A stretch of 64,000 bases of DNA, from contig NC_018262.1 of assembly GCF_000227135.1 (NCBI RefSeq), positions 367,572 through 431,571 of the forward strand, given 5' to 3'. Every line of letters starts with the position of its first letter. Positions within the stretch are counted from its first letter, which is position 1. The stretch is from Leishmania donovani. Lineage: Eukaryota; Euglenozoa; Kinetoplastea; Trypanosomatida; Trypanosomatidae. Below are positions 1-9,089 of the stretch, piece after piece. Below the pieces are notes generated by a model. The model did no database searches. It saw nothing but the letters and a program-made list of their open reading frames with translations, and was not told the DNA's origin. A program made the position numbers and the translations under genes.

Positions 1-42
1 TGCTTCCCCCCCCCCTTTTTACTGGCTCATTGGCACTCACAC

Positions 43-44
43 AG
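43..44 (+). promoter_or_regulatory. Predicted spliced-leader acceptor for the fumarate reductase gene
   Basis: A C/T tract at about 4-20 is followed by the first AG at 43-44. No ATG occurs between it and position 137, so the predicted 5' UTR is 92 nt. A second T-tract (about 104-114) lies inside that leader. Inference from sequence only. Confidence 0.45.
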
Positions 45-136
45 CCAACTCTTGACCACCGCCGTTGCACCAACAAGAAAGTATAACTTCTTTCGCTACA
101 GTTTTTTTTTTCTCGTTACATTGTCGCTTTAACGGA

Positions 137-3100
137 ATGTTACCCTGCCGCCGTTTTTCAAGCGTCGCAGCCTCGCAGTCGCGCTTGTGGCAGCATGTCG
201 CATCCTATACACTGCGCCGCACCACAGCACCGGCGATACTTGCAACGGCTCAGAGCAGCTGTCTCGGCATGGGTGGCTGCGCAACGGCGACACAGCGACG
301 TTGCGCAGCCACCGACTCGCATACAGGCGCTTCCGTAGTCGTTTCGGACCCCGAAAAGGCCGCTCGTGAGCGCGATCGCATTGCTCGCGGCCTGCTCACC
401 ACCAACTTTCCCGAGCTGCACGTCAACCAGCGCTCGGTGCTGCGGTATAAGGACGTGATGCACACGGTGCCGTACACGCTCACCATCGCTGTAGACGGTA
501 ATGTCGCTCGCCAAGATGTGGATCCTGTCGTCAAGGCAATTCTAAGCGACTGCTTCGCGATGGTGGACAAGCACCTCAACTCCTTCAACCCGGGCAGCGA
601 GGTGTCGCAGGTCAACAGGATGCCGGTGGGAAAGAAGCACGTCATGTCGGAGCACCTCTTCGAGGTGGTCAAGTGCTGCGAGGAGGTCTACAGCAGTAGC
701 GGCAGCTGCTTTGACCCGGCCGCAGCACCGCTGGTGCACAAGCTGCGCGATGCCGCTCGCCGGCAGGACTCCGCCGAGGGGGACTTCGCCATCTCTGCGG
801 AGGAGGCGGGGCGTTTCACCCTGACGAACAGCTTTGCCATCGACATCAAAGAAGGCACCATCGCGCGCAAGCACGAAGATGCGATGCTAGACCTGGGTGG
901 CCTGAACAAGGGCTACACCGTCGACTGCGTGGTGGATCGTCTGAATGCAGCCAACTTCGCCGACGTGCTGTTCGAGTGGGGCGGCGACTGCCGCGCCTCG
1001 GGTGTGAATGTGCAGCGCCAGCCGTGGGCAGTCGGCGTTGTGCGTCCGCCATCGGTCGACGAGGTCGTCGCGGCTGCCAAGTCCGGCAAGTCGGTGACAA
1101 TGAATGCCCACAGCCTTGGGGATCACACGGATGAACCGGCGCAGTCGACGTCGGCCGCCGACGGGGCGGCCAAGGCTGAGCACAAGGCGCTCCTGCGCGT
1201 CATGTCGCTCAGCAATGAGGCACTCTGCACGAGCGGCGACTACGAGAACGTGCTCTTCGCCAACGCGCTTGGATGCGCTCTCTCGAGCACATACGACTGG
1301 CGTCGCCGCTGCCTCATTGAGCCCTGCCGGAACGAACTGGCCCAGGTTAGCATCAAATGCTACTCGTGTCTGTACGCCGACGCACTCGCCACCGCGAGCT
1401 TCGTGAAGCGCGACCCCGTGCGCGTGCGGTACATGCTCGAGCACTACCGCCACGATTACAACCGCGTGACCGACTACGCCGCCTACACGCGCGAGGGGGA
1501 GCGGCTGGCACACATGTACGAGATCGCGCACGAGAGCCCGGCCTGTCGGATAGAGCGCATTGCCGGCTCGCTGCCAGCGCGTGTTGTTGTGATCGGCGGC
1601 GGCCTTGCTGGTTGCGCGGCCGCCATTGAGGCAGCCAGCTGCGGCGCTACCGTCATTCTCCTGGAGAAGGAAGCCCGGCTGGGTGGCAATAGCGCCAAGG
1701 CCACCTCTGGCATCAACGGCTGGGGCACCCGCACGCAGGCGGTGAATCACGTCCTCGATAACTGCAAGTTTTTTGAGCGAGACACGTTCCTCTCCGGCAA
1801 GGGTGGCCACTGCGACCCTGGACTCGTGCGCACCCTCTCTGTAAAATCCGCTGAAGCGATTAGCTGGCTCGAGTTCTTCGGCATCCCGCTAACCGTCCTC
1901 TACCAGCTTGGTGGCGCGAGCCGCAGGCGCTGCCATCGCGCGCCGGATCAGAAAGACGGCACTCCGGTGCCCGTTGGCTTCACGATCATGCGTCACCTCG
2001 AGGACTACATCCGCACCAAGCTGCAAGGCAAGGTGACGATCTTGAACGAGATGGCGGTGGTGAGCCTCATGCACGACGTGAGCGCGATGCCGGACGGAAA
2101 CCGCGAGATTCGCGTGCACGGTGTCCGCTACAAGTCGATGACCGATGCGTCGGGGACGGTTATGGATCTGCCGGCGGACGCCGTCGTGCTTGCCACCGGC
2201 GGCTTCTCGAACGACCACACGCCCAACTCGCTGCTGCGTGAGTACGCGCCAAACGTGTACGGCACCCCCACCACCAACGGCACGTTCGCCACCGGCGACG
2301 GTGTGAAGATGGCGCGCAAGCTGGGCGCCACGCTGGTAGACATGGACAAGGTGCAGCTGCACCCGACCGGTCTCATTGACCCCAAGGACCCGTCGAATCG
2401 CACCAAGTACCTTGGCCCCGAGGCGCTGCGCGGCTCCGGCGGCATCCTGCTGAACAAGAACGGCGAGCGCTTCGTGAACGAGCTGGACCTGCGCTCCGTC
2501 GTGTCGCAGGCGATTATCGCGCAGGACAACGAGTACCCGAACTCGGGTGGCAGCAAGTTCGCATACTGCGTGCTGAGCGAGGAGGCAGCGACGCTCTTCG
2601 GCAAGAACTCCCTCACGTACTACTGGAAGTCGCAGGGTCTGTTCACCCGTGTGGATGACATGAAGGCGCTCGCCGAGCTCATCGGCTGCTCGGTTGAAAG
2701 CCTGCATCGAACCCTCGAGACATACGAGCGCCAGAGCACGGGGAAGAAGGCCTGCCCGCGGACTGGCAAGCTCGTGTTCCCCAGTGTGGTGGGCACCAAG
2801 GGGCCCTATTACGTGGCGTACGTCACACCGTCGATCCACTACACCATGGGCGGCTGCTTCATCTCTCCGGCGGCGGAGCTGCTCATGGAAGATCACTCCG
2901 TCAACATATTCGAAGACATGCATCCCATTCTTGGCCTCTTCGGTGCAGGTGAGGTAACCGGCGGCGTGCACGGCCGCAACCGTCTCGGCGGCAACTCTCT
3001 GCTGGAGTGCGTCGTGTTCGGCAAGATCGCTGGCGACCGCGCGGCCACAATTCTGCAGAAGGAGAAGCACGGGCTCCGCAAGGATAAGTGGGTGCCGGTT

Positions 3101-3853
3101 GTGGTGCGGGAGTCGAGGGCGAGTGATCAGTTCGGTGTTGGCTCGCGCGTGCTGCGCTTCAACCTGCCCGGCGCGACGCAGACATCCGGATTGACCGTTG
3201 GCGAGTTCATCGGTATCCGCGGTGACTGGGACGGCCAGCAATTGATTGGCTACTACAGCCCCATCAACATGCCCGACGACAAGGGCCGCATCTCGATTCT
3301 GGCGCGTGGTGACAAGGGCAACCTGCAGGAGTGGATCTCGTCCATGCGTCCTGGCGACTCGGTCGAAATGAAGGCCTGCGGCGGTCTCCGTATCGAGCTC
3401 AAGCCCCACCAGAAGCAGATGGTGTACCGTAAGACGGTCATTCGGAAACTGGGCCTCATCGCCGGCGGCTCCGGTGTGGCGCCGATGCTGCAGATTATTA
3501 AGGCCGCGCTCAACCGCCCATACGTGGACAGCATCGAGACGATCCGCCTCGTGTACGCTGCCGAGGACGAGTATGAGCTGACCTACCGCTCGCTGCTGAA
3601 GCAATACCGCGCCGACAACCCGGACAAGTTCGACTGCGGCTTCGTGCTGAATAACCCTCCTGAAGGCTGGACAGAGGGTGTGGGCTACGTCGACCGTGCC
3701 ACGCTGCAGAGCCTTCTCCCGCCTCCGTCGAAGGGCCTGCTCGTGGCCATTTGCGGCCCGCCGGTGATGCAGCGCTCCGTCGTGGCGGACCTGCTGGCAC
3801 TAGGCTATAACGCCGAAATGGTGCGCACGGTGGATGAGGATGGCGCGCTCTAG
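137..3853 (+). CDS. FRD: NADH-dependent fumarate reductase (ApbE + FRD + cytochrome b5 reductase-like fusion), probably mitochondrial
   Basis: This 1238-residue flavoenzyme reduces fumarate to succinate with NADH, re-oxidising NADH in the organelle. Three domains are visible. Residues about 112-436 are an ApbE-type FMN transferase (DLGGLNKGY, FEWGGDCRASG, TSGDYENV). Residues about 478-975 are a flavocytochrome-c-type fumarate reductase with the FAD loop VVVIGGGLAGCAAA and RLGGNSLLECVVFGKIAG. Residues about 985-1238 are a ferredoxin/cytochrome b5 reductase-like FAD/NAD module (LIAGGSGVAPML, CGPPVMQ). A putative flavinylation motif, DSHTGAS, sits at residues 60-66. The start is the first ATG; the frame is open upstream only from a TTG. 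The N-terminus is rich in Arg and Ser, like a mitochondrial presequence, and the C-terminus (DGAL) is not a PTS1, so a mitochondrial rather than glycosomal isoform is inferred. From memory, Leishmania carries several tandem FRD genes near this locus; this may be the last of them. Confidence 0.95.
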   Translation: MLPCRRFSSVAASQSRLWQHVASYTLRRTTAPAILATAQSSCLGMGGCATATQRRCAATDSHTGASVVVSDPEKAARERDRIARGLLTTNFPELHVNQRSVLRYKDVMHTVPYTLTIAVDGNVARQDVDPVVKAILSDCFAMVDKHLNSFNPGSEVSQVNRMPVGKKHVMSEHLFEVVKCCEEVYSSSGSCFDPAAAPLVHKLRDAARRQDSAEGDFAISAEEAGRFTLTNSFAIDIKEGTIARKHEDAMLDLGGLNKGYTVDCVVDRLNAANFADVLFEWGGDCRASGVNVQRQPWAVGVVRPPSVDEVVAAAKSGKSVTMNAHSLGDHTDEPAQSTSAADGAAKAEHKALLRVMSLSNEALCTSGDYENVLFANALGCALSSTYDWRRRCLIEPCRNELAQVSIKCYSCLYADALATASFVKRDPVRVRYMLEHYRHDYNRVTDYAAYTREGERLAHMYEIAHESPACRIERIAGSLPARVVVIGGGLAGCAAAIEAASCGATVILLEKEARLGGNSAKATSGINGWGTRTQAVNHVLDNCKFFERDTFLSGKGGHCDPGLVRTLSVKSAEAISWLEFFGIPLTVLYQLGGASRRRCHRAPDQKDGTPVPVGFTIMRHLEDYIRTKLQGKVTILNEMAVVSLMHDVSAMPDGNREIRVHGVRYKSMTDASGTVMDLPADAVVLATGGFSNDHTPNSLLREYAPNVYGTPTTNGTFATGDGVKMARKLGATLVDMDKVQLHPTGLIDPKDPSNRTKYLGPEALRGSGGILLNKNGERFVNELDLRSVVSQAIIAQDNEYPNSGGSKFAYCVLSEEAATLFGKNSLTYYWKSQGLFTRVDDMKALAELIGCSVESLHRTLETYERQSTGKKACPRTGKLVFPSVVGTKGPYYVAYVTPSIHYTMGGCFISPAAELLMEDHSVNIFEDMHPILGLFGAGEVTGGVHGRNRLGGNSLLECVVFGKIAGDRAATILQKEKHGLRKDKWVPVVVRESRASDQFGVGSRVLRFNLPGATQTSGLTVGEFIGIRGDWDGQQLIGYYSPINMPDDKGRISILARGDKGNLQEWISSMRPGDSVEMKACGGLRIELKPHQKQMVYRKTVIRKLGLIAGGSGVAPMLQIIKAALNRPYVDSIETIRLVYAAEDEYELTYRSLLKQYRADNPDKFDCGFVLNNPPEGWTEGVGYVDRATLQSLLPPPSKGLLVAICGPPVMQRSVVADLLALGYNAEMVRTVDEDGAL

Positions 3854-3910
3854 GCAGTCGGCCAAATGACTCCTTGCTGCTGCGATGGTCACACAACCCC
3901 CTGCACACAT

Positions 3911-3928
3911 TTGTGTGTGTGTGTGTGT
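3911..3928. repeat. (TG)9 microsatellite
   Basis: Uninterrupted TG dinucleotides about 60 bases after the fumarate reductase stop, probably in its 3' UTR. Confidence 0.9.
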
Positions 3929-4410
3929 AAACACTCTGCCTCAGCGCAGGCTGGGAGGCCTGTGATGCCCCCCAGGTAGGCGCCTCTCCCTCTCCGTGAC
4001 GTGCGTGCACGCGTGCCAGACTGCGGATGTGACCGACATCTTTGTGATCTTCATTGGCCGGCATGTTCTATTAGCTTGTTCTGGTCTCTGTGTGGCACGC
4101 TCGTGACGAAAATTGTTTCCCTTGTCTCGCGATGCTACTGTCTGTCTCCCCATCCACTGTCACGCATCCCAAGCTAAAGAAGATTTGCACGAGCACATGC
4201 ACACACATACGCACGCAGCTGGCCCACAGCCGACGTTGACGTCGTCCAAATTGTATGCAGCCTGCCAGCAAGCATGCGCAGTGAACACCTTCAGCGACTT
4301 TGCTACCCTCTGCCTCCTCAACCCTTTACCGTCTTTGTGTGCTCTCCCTCCCGTTGCACCCGCTCTTCCACCTTCCCTGACCGCCACTATACCGTCATTG
4401 TGCGCCGTCT

Positions 4411-4498
4411 CACACACACACACACACACACACGCCCTCTTCCTTGCAACCCAGCATGGAGTGAGTTCGAAAATCGCGCACACACACACACACACACG
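4411..4498. repeat. Two (CA)n microsatellites
   Basis: CA runs at 4411-4433 and 4479-4498 separated by about 45 bases of unique sequence. Typical of Leishmania spacers. Confidence 0.9.
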
Positions 4499-4653
4499 AC
4501 AGGCAACCCCGCGCTGTACGGTACATGCGGCACGGAGTCACAAAGAACTACGCCACAGCACCGCCTGTCAAGTAGCATCTGCCCTCCCTCCCTCCCTCAC
4601 TTTACGACCAAAACGCGCGCGCACGACGACCTCCTTGCGTGTGTCGGATCAAA

Positions 4654-5931
4654 ATGGAGGTCACTCACATTATCGCTGTGGTGTTTTTCAACAGGGTTGC
4701 CTTGCAGTATGCCTTGTGGGCGGCCATCCTGCTCGCCCCGCTCTATGCGTTTGCGCTGAAGCCTCTCGTCCGATGCTGCCGACAGTGTGCAGCGATGAAG
4801 GCCGCAACACGTTCTGCGGAGAGAACGGCTTTACAACCACCAGCAGCTAGCAAGCTTCATGGCACCCCTGTGCGGCTCTCCGCGGCCGGATCGAAAGGAT
4901 TCCTCTCGCCCGCGTCTGTTGGGGCCACACAGGCATCTTTCATGCCTATCTTCGCCACCGCCGCGACAGTGACACCGTCTTATCAGGCGCGCAGTCGCAG
5001 CAGCATCGGTGCGCAGGTGGCTCCTCTCGGGCCCCATGACTCGACGCCAAACGGGCATGGTTCAACGCGCTCGCTAGAAGTCACGGGAACAGCGCTGACG
5101 CTGGAGGAGGTGGGGTGTCGCTCGGTGACACAGCGCTTCGTGTCGGCGCTGTGCCGGCACGTGCGGCAACGTGGCTCAGCCCTCTTCAAGAGTCGCGACA
5201 GCACCTTGCGCGCAGCCCTGCAGTCGGGCGAGTTGTATCTCCACCGCCACTCCTCGCTGCATCTGCCAAGCCAGAACTACTTTTCTCACAGCCTGCAGGA
5301 GAAGTATGACAAACTCAACACCACCGACGCCTCCTTGGAGGCGCTCTACGTACGGCCTGCGTTCCAGGAGTGGTATGCGGCAAATCGTGAGCAGCTCCTG
5401 CGCGACATGCAACTTCGCGAGGCATTCGCCAAATGGTGCAACGTCGCGACGGCCTTTGTGCTCCTTGTGGCCTTGTTGCTGCTTCCAGCATACAGTTTCA
5501 GCATGCAGACCAACGCCATGCAGTGGGTGTCGCCCTTGGCATCCGTTGACGACGAGGCCGCTGTCGCCGCCGCCCCTCTGGCGCAGCTTTTGGCCACACG
5601 TCTGCGCTACATCCAGTCCCGGGAGTTGGCGCCTCGGATCGCCACCAGTACGACGCTGTCCTCCTCTCGCCGTCGCGCCGACGCCATTGCCATGGCTACT
5701 AACGCGGTAAAGGCCGCGGAGTACGTAAGCGTTGTGGCTGCCGCGTGCGCACTCGTGACGAGTTGCTTTATGCCGCGCGAGAGCTGCACCACCGCGTCTG
5801 TCGCGCTCGTGTCGTTTCTCCTCCTCGTGATGGAGTCAGCGCTGGTGCCGAAGGCGGCGGTGAAGCTGGGGCTGGGGTTTCTCGTTGTGTTCACGATCGT
5901 CGCGATGAGCGTTTGTCGCGCCGCTGTGTAG
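4654..5931 (+). CDS. Multi-pass membrane protein, unknown function (425 aa)
   Basis: I do not recognise this protein. It starts at the first ATG in the frame (MEVTHIIAVV). Hydrophobic segments are visible at residues about 8-37, 261-283, 356-372, 379-400 and 404-421, so one N-terminal and four C-terminal membrane helices are likely. Between them is a long soluble region. Its first half (about 45-150) is low-complexity and rich in Ser, Ala and Thr. Its second half (about 175-260) looks folded, with an aromatic- and charge-rich stretch (EKYDKLNTTDASLEALYV, FQEWYAANREQLLRD). There is no cleavable signal peptide of standard form and no recognised catalytic motif. Codon use is G+C-rich like the flanking genes, which supports coding. 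The subcellular membrane cannot be told from sequence. Confidence 0.8.
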   Translation: MEVTHIIAVVFFNRVALQYALWAAILLAPLYAFALKPLVRCCRQCAAMKAATRSAERTALQPPAASKLHGTPVRLSAAGSKGFLSPASVGATQASFMPIFATAATVTPSYQARSRSSIGAQVAPLGPHDSTPNGHGSTRSLEVTGTALTLEEVGCRSVTQRFVSALCRHVRQRGSALFKSRDSTLRAALQSGELYLHRHSSLHLPSQNYFSHSLQEKYDKLNTTDASLEALYVRPAFQEWYAANREQLLRDMQLREAFAKWCNVATAFVLLVALLLLPAYSFSMQTNAMQWVSPLASVDDEAAVAAAPLAQLLATRLRYIQSRELAPRIATSTTLSSSRRRADAIAMATNAVKAAEYVSVVAAACALVTSCFMPRESCTTASVALVSFLLLVMESALVPKAAVKLGLGFLVVFTIVAMSVCRAAV

Positions 5932-6700
5932 CAATGTGTTCTTATGAAAAAGAATTTGAGCGGTACGGAAAAAAAAAAGCGTTGCAGTCTCAGCGCTGCT
6001 GGCCAGCTCTTGTGCGCGCTGGTGTGCACTGCCCATCTGTGTCCCGCTTCTTGCTCCCGGCATGCGTGTGTGTGTGTGTGGTGTGTGAAATCTTGGCTGT
6101 TCCTTGGTGTGTGTCTCGTGTACTGTGTGCTCACTTCCGACCATGCCTCGGCGCCACCCGCTAACGCACGTGCCACAGCCGGCATTGCACGGGGAAGTGG
6201 GGGGAGGTACATGCGAAGGTGCATCGGAGAGCAAACTGGATGGGGTGTACGCTTCCACACAACGCTCGCCACACGTGGGCGTAGATGAGGTGTAGATGAA
6301 AGCGGAAAACACCAAAAGAGGTCGGAAGGGATGGCCGAATGCAGCACAGAGCAATCACAGGATGACAAATTCCCAGAGGTGGTGGACACAGAGAGGCGGA
6401 GGGTTTACTAGGGCACCAATGGCGCGGGCTGATTTGCCCCCCTCCCTCCTCAAAACACTGCGGCGAGAAGAGGAAGCGAGGTATTGGGCACACTCCGTTG
6501 TGCAGTGTATCTGCCAAGCACGCGCCCATGTGTGGCGCCATCCATGATGATGCGCACTTACGTCTCCACCTATTGCTCCTCTCCACATTTCTCGCCTCGC
6601 CGCTGACTCACCCAGTGGTGTTATACACCACCGCACCCCTCCTTCTTTCTCTGTGGGTATGGGCGTCGTTTTTAGACCAACCGGCTGCAACGCCTGTATC
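5932..6700. other. Spacer, 769 bases: UTR sequence
   Basis: No supported gene. It contains a short TG run near 6067-6080, an A-rich patch at 5944-5980 and the acceptor at 6674-6675. Confidence 0.65.
6674..6675 (+). promoter_or_regulatory. Predicted spliced-leader acceptor that decides the GPC1 start
   Basis: The pyrimidine tract at 6636-6652 is followed by GTTTTTAG, with AG at 6674-6675. An in-frame ATG at 6659 lies upstream of this AG and would be spliced off. The ATG at 6701 is the first one retained, giving a 25-nt 5' UTR. Confidence 0.55.
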
Positions 6701-8530
6701 ATGGATCACAATTTTTCAAAGTACCAATACTTTATCAGTTGCTCCATAACCCTCCTCTACGTGGGGCTGATTGCGGCGTCTTACTTCGACATATCGACAT
6801 GCCCGTACGTCTATGACCGGCCAGCGTCCTTGGCGCCGCTGAGGCTGCCGGGCGCGAAGCAAGTCTGCGGTGATGCGGCGGGCATTCGTCGCTCCCTCTT
6901 CGCCTCCCTCGCCTTGGAGGGGGGTTTCTCGTGTCACATGGTGGACATCATTGTCTGGGCCTACGTTGTCGGTCTTTTCGTCTTCATGTCGTGCAAGTAC
7001 ATCGCGTACCGTCTGCAAGGGCTTCACTACTTCTTTCTCGACTACTGCTACTTCCACAACTCCGTGCTGATGTGCTTTCTGCTGTGGCGGCTCGTCGACA
7101 TCCAGTGGTCGGAGCAGCCCATCATCTCGTGGTCAGCACACATGCCTTTGTCGCGATGGTTGCACGACTACGGCAGCAATGCGTCCAACTTAGCGATGAG
7201 CACCGCCGTTCACGCGGTGGATAATGAGACGTGGTGGCGCCCAATCCTCACTGGAACGCCGATCCGCAGGGAGTCCTGGGCTCGCCTCATTGTTCCCCCA
7301 GCCGCTCGCAATTACCGCTTTGATGGCGTGTACCTGCCGATCTCGTTCGAGATCCTCACGTGCGGCTACGTGGTGGCCCATCTAACGGAAGCCGAGGTCA
7401 TCTCATCCTTCATGTTCTTCTTCACGCTATTGGCCGGCACCTTCGGCCCCATACTCGGGGCGATCCTCATGTGGCGCAATGCGCTCTTGTTCCACTCCTT
7501 CGATCGCATGTCGTCTTGCTACCTCCACCTGGCACCCGGCATCGTGCAGAGCCTGCTGCTGCACCGCCTGTTCACATCGGCGCGGCGTGAGATCGAGAGC
7601 CTGGATCCCGGGCGGCTCTACGAGAACGTCACCGGGATCGCCAAGCAGCTCAACGTCTCCGTTGGCAGCCTGCTGCCGGGCGTGCACACGCTCATGTACA
7701 ACATGAGTGACGTGTCAACAGCAGCGGCAGACAATGTTACGAAGGTGGGCAGCACGCATCGCGGCCCGGCGCGGCTGATCTCGTCCGTCTATTCGACCCT
7801 CACAGCGAAGCAGCAGCAACTGCGGTTCACTCAGTACGCTGCCACGCACCAGCTTGAGGCCCTCTGCGGCTACGGCACCCTCTGCTACGACCTGCGGCGC
7901 GCCGTCACCTACGGCAACCTGCTGCGGCTGCATTTTATCATGTTTTGTGTCTGGCAGGTCTTCTACCACACCTTCAACGAGTGGCGCAGGCACGCGCGCG
8001 AGCAGTGGTGGAAGAAGCGCCTGGCGAAGCTCGAGAGGCAGCAAAGAGAATTCGTGCAGCTCACCAGTGCCACGGAGACGGGCGCGGAGCCGCTGCACTC
8101 GGCTGCCGTGATGAGCGAGGGTGGCGGCGGCAGCCCGGCCGAGCGCATGACCTCGTATAAATGGATGATGGCGCACCCACCTGGTGGTCGCAAGGGTATT
8201 CTCGCACGCTTTGTCCTGCTGTTTGGTGAGGGTCGTCTGCCCACCACGGTCATGTTCCAAGTGGCGCAGTGGCTTCTCCACATGTTCTTCTTCACCTGCA
8301 GCTACCCCTTCATCCACTTTTGCTTCCACTACATGCTGAGCGCGTGGCCGCTGATGATGTTGGTGCTGGCGTTTGCGCTCCTGTGCGTGTACAACGCAGC
8401 GTGCGTGAACCACAAGTGGATCTCGAAGCTGCAGCAGACGGCGTCAAAAGGAATGGAAGCGGGGTGGCAGGAACAGCCCACCAAGTCGATGGCACAGGCC
8501 ACCAATACAGCAACAGCAAAGAAGGCGTGA
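6701..8530 (+). CDS. GPC1: Glycerophosphocholine acyltransferase, GPC1 family (DUF2838)
   Basis: Members of this family transfer an acyl group from acyl-CoA to glycerophosphocholine, making lysophosphatidylcholine for phosphatidylcholine remodelling at an internal membrane. The 609-residue protein has many hydrophobic helices. Two blocks match the family as I know it: LHYFFLDYCYFHN at residues about 108-120, and GPILGAILMWRNALLFHS followed by a Leu-rich helix at about 249-280. A third typical block, FCVWQVFYHTFNEW, lies near 413-426. The protein is longer than yeast GPC1 because of an inserted loop at about 290-400 and an extra C-terminal pair of hydrophobic helices. The start at 6701 is chosen from the splice acceptor; an upstream in-frame ATG at 6659 would add 14 residues. 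The family call rests on remembered motif patterns, not on an alignment. Confidence 0.75.
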   Translation: MDHNFSKYQYFISCSITLLYVGLIAASYFDISTCPYVYDRPASLAPLRLPGAKQVCGDAAGIRRSLFASLALEGGFSCHMVDIIVWAYVVGLFVFMSCKYIAYRLQGLHYFFLDYCYFHNSVLMCFLLWRLVDIQWSEQPIISWSAHMPLSRWLHDYGSNASNLAMSTAVHAVDNETWWRPILTGTPIRRESWARLIVPPAARNYRFDGVYLPISFEILTCGYVVAHLTEAEVISSFMFFFTLLAGTFGPILGAILMWRNALLFHSFDRMSSCYLHLAPGIVQSLLLHRLFTSARREIESLDPGRLYENVTGIAKQLNVSVGSLLPGVHTLMYNMSDVSTAAADNVTKVGSTHRGPARLISSVYSTLTAKQQQLRFTQYAATHQLEALCGYGTLCYDLRRAVTYGNLLRLHFIMFCVWQVFYHTFNEWRRHAREQWWKKRLAKLERQQREFVQLTSATETGAEPLHSAAVMSEGGGGSPAERMTSYKWMMAHPPGGRKGILARFVLLFGEGRLPTTVMFQVAQWLLHMFFFTCSYPFIHFCFHYMLSAWPLMMLVLAFALLCVYNAACVNHKWISKLQQTASKGMEAGWQEQPTKSMAQATNTATAKKA

Positions 8531-9089
8531 TAGCGCGCGCGCGCCGCCGTGAGAGAAGCGGTATCCGTATGTCTGCATGTTTCTGTGGCCGCCCCCACCC
8601 CATGTGCATGTAAGCACTTGGGATTTACTGTCCCCCTTCTATTGTCGCGTTTTCCTCAAGGGATAGCGTGTTTCTCTCAGCAGTGAATGGAGTTTGCTGA
8701 GGTGCTCCGGGAGCGGCGCCGCGTCTGCCGCACTGACGGCGGCAGGCACACGTCATTCAAGGGGCAGTAGACACATCTTACAAGATGAACACAAAACGGA
8801 TAGACAAGTAGAGAACGGATCACCCGCCAAAACGCACCAGCACGAAAGGTCCGTGTGTCCGCAGAACGTGTGGTACCCCCACGTTTGCAGATGAAGACCG
8901 CAGCTTTGGGCAACAGCTCCTCACTTCTTTTCAGCCTCCCCAATACGCCTTGCCTCTTCCCTCTCCACGTGCGCCCGCACTAGCAGCCCCTCCATAAGAA
9001 CACAAGAGGAAATCCATCAGGGCGTTCCCTACGTCAAGCCTGACTGGCCTCATTCGCTCATACGCGCACTCAAGATCCAAGTGCCTGTC
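8531..9089. other. Spacer, 559 bases
   Basis: No gene seen. It carries the GPC1 3' UTR and the pyrimidine tract plus acceptor of the next gene. Confidence 0.65.
8933..8934 (+). promoter_or_regulatory. Predicted spliced-leader acceptor for the THUMP-domain gene
   Basis: CTCACTTCTTTTCAG ends at 8934, a pyrimidine tract directly joined to AG. No ATG lies between it and 9090, which supports that start and predicts a 155-nt 5' UTR. Confidence 0.55.

Larger units (their letters stand above)
3854..4653. other. Spacer, 800 bases: UTRs and CA/TG repeats
   Basis: No convincing coding region. It holds the 3' UTR of the fumarate reductase gene, one TG and two CA microsatellites, and a CCCT-rich pyrimidine tract at about 4578-4603. 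No AG lies between that tract and the ATG at 4654, so the acceptor used for the next gene is unclear. Confidence 0.7.

Noticed and set aside
1889..3604. Long minus-strand open frame (571 codons) opposite the fumarate reductase gene
   Set aside because: It lies wholly antisense to a certain gene. G+C-rich codons create long antisense frames, and its translation is a His/Arg/Leu/Val-rich shadow with no domain.
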